Assembly: GCF_003290025.1 (NCBI RefSeq)
Contig: NZ_QNHG01000001.1
Span: 62,329 to 126,328, forward strand
DNA: 64,000 nt
Direction: 5' to 3'
DNA from: Pseudogemmobacter bohemicus
GTDB lineage: Bacteria; Pseudomonadota; Alphaproteobacteria; Rhodobacterales; Rhodobacteraceae
Positions within the stretch are counted from its first letter, which is position 1. Every line of letters begins with the position of its first letter. Under the pieces are notes generated by a model. It had not been told where the DNA came from and ran no database searches. It worked only from the letters and a program-made list of their open reading frames with translations. The position numbers and the translations under genes were made by a program. This document shows positions 63,998-64,000 of this stretch, piece after piece.

Positions 63998-64000
63998 CCT

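Overview
The window is a 64 kb piece of a high-GC alphaproteobacterial chromosome, almost certainly from the Rhodobacteraceae/Paracoccaceae. Reasons: crotonyl-CoA carboxylase/reductase of the ethylmalonyl-CoA pathway, an Irr-type Fur regulator, a fabA-fabB-fabI block, a GlnT-GlxBCD cluster, a NadQ-type NAD regulator, and DUF952/DUF599/DUF1285/YcjX-YcjF housekeeping genes typical of that family. Most of the window is compact core genome on both strands. No CRISPR array, rRNA operon or complete mobile element was seen.

Layout. 0-13.4 kb: tRNA-Tyr, rlmB, ccr, a 58-residue orphan protein, a RecD-like helicase, a stand-alone AsnC-type ligand-binding domain, a fused 2-oxoacid dehydrogenase E1, a LysR regulator, an FMN/FAD oxidoreductase with a divergent TetR regulator, a YdcF protein, and DUF952-pyrD. 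13.5-16.3 kb: tRNA-Gly(TCC) followed by a frameshifted tyrosine integrase, small remnants and a CmcI-like methyltransferase whose 5' end looks lost; this is an eroded integration site. 16.3-21.1 kb: the fabA-fabB-fabI operon for unsaturated fatty acid synthesis, irr, and DUF1285-hyi. 21.4-28.3 kb: a four-gene MoxR/DUF58/DUF4159/large membrane protein operon with overlapping ATGA junctions. 28.3-30.5 kb: DUF599, CopD-like and GhrA-like genes. 30.7-36.5 kb: the complete rod-shape operon mreB-mreC-mreD-mrdA-rodA. 36.9-40.4 kb: leuA with a leucine-rich leader peptide, then an exported MORN-repeat protein. 40.5-42.2 kb: nadE.

42.2-44.7 kb is a gene graveyard holding degenerate IS110/IS1111-type and IS5-type transposases and a broken SGNH-hydrolase gene interrupted by a 14-bp tandem repeat. 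44.7-50.4 kb: an MFS exporter, ilvD with a glycine-riboswitch-like leader, and a NadQ regulator next to a NiaP-like transporter whose promoter carries two near-identical palindromes. 50.5-55 kb: glxB-glxC-glxD-glnT. 55-58.3 kb: divergent oxyR and katG. 58.4-60.17 kb: a decayed Mu-like prophage fragment (protease/scaffold I and major head T homologues) abutting the stop codon of a ycjF-like gene. 60.2-64 kb: ycjF, ycjX, truA and a TerB-family gene.

The most rewarding signals are regulatory and palaeogenomic: the leu leader, the paired NAD-regulator palindromes, the ilvD leader, a duplicated ~115 bp triple-hairpin intergenic element, and two separate mobile-element graveyards. I found no convincing wholly new multi-gene system. 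The nearest candidates are the MoxR/DUF4159 operon and the GlxBCD-GlnT enzyme, whose chemistry is uncertain and whose FMN subunit appears to lack the usual iron-sulphur cysteines.
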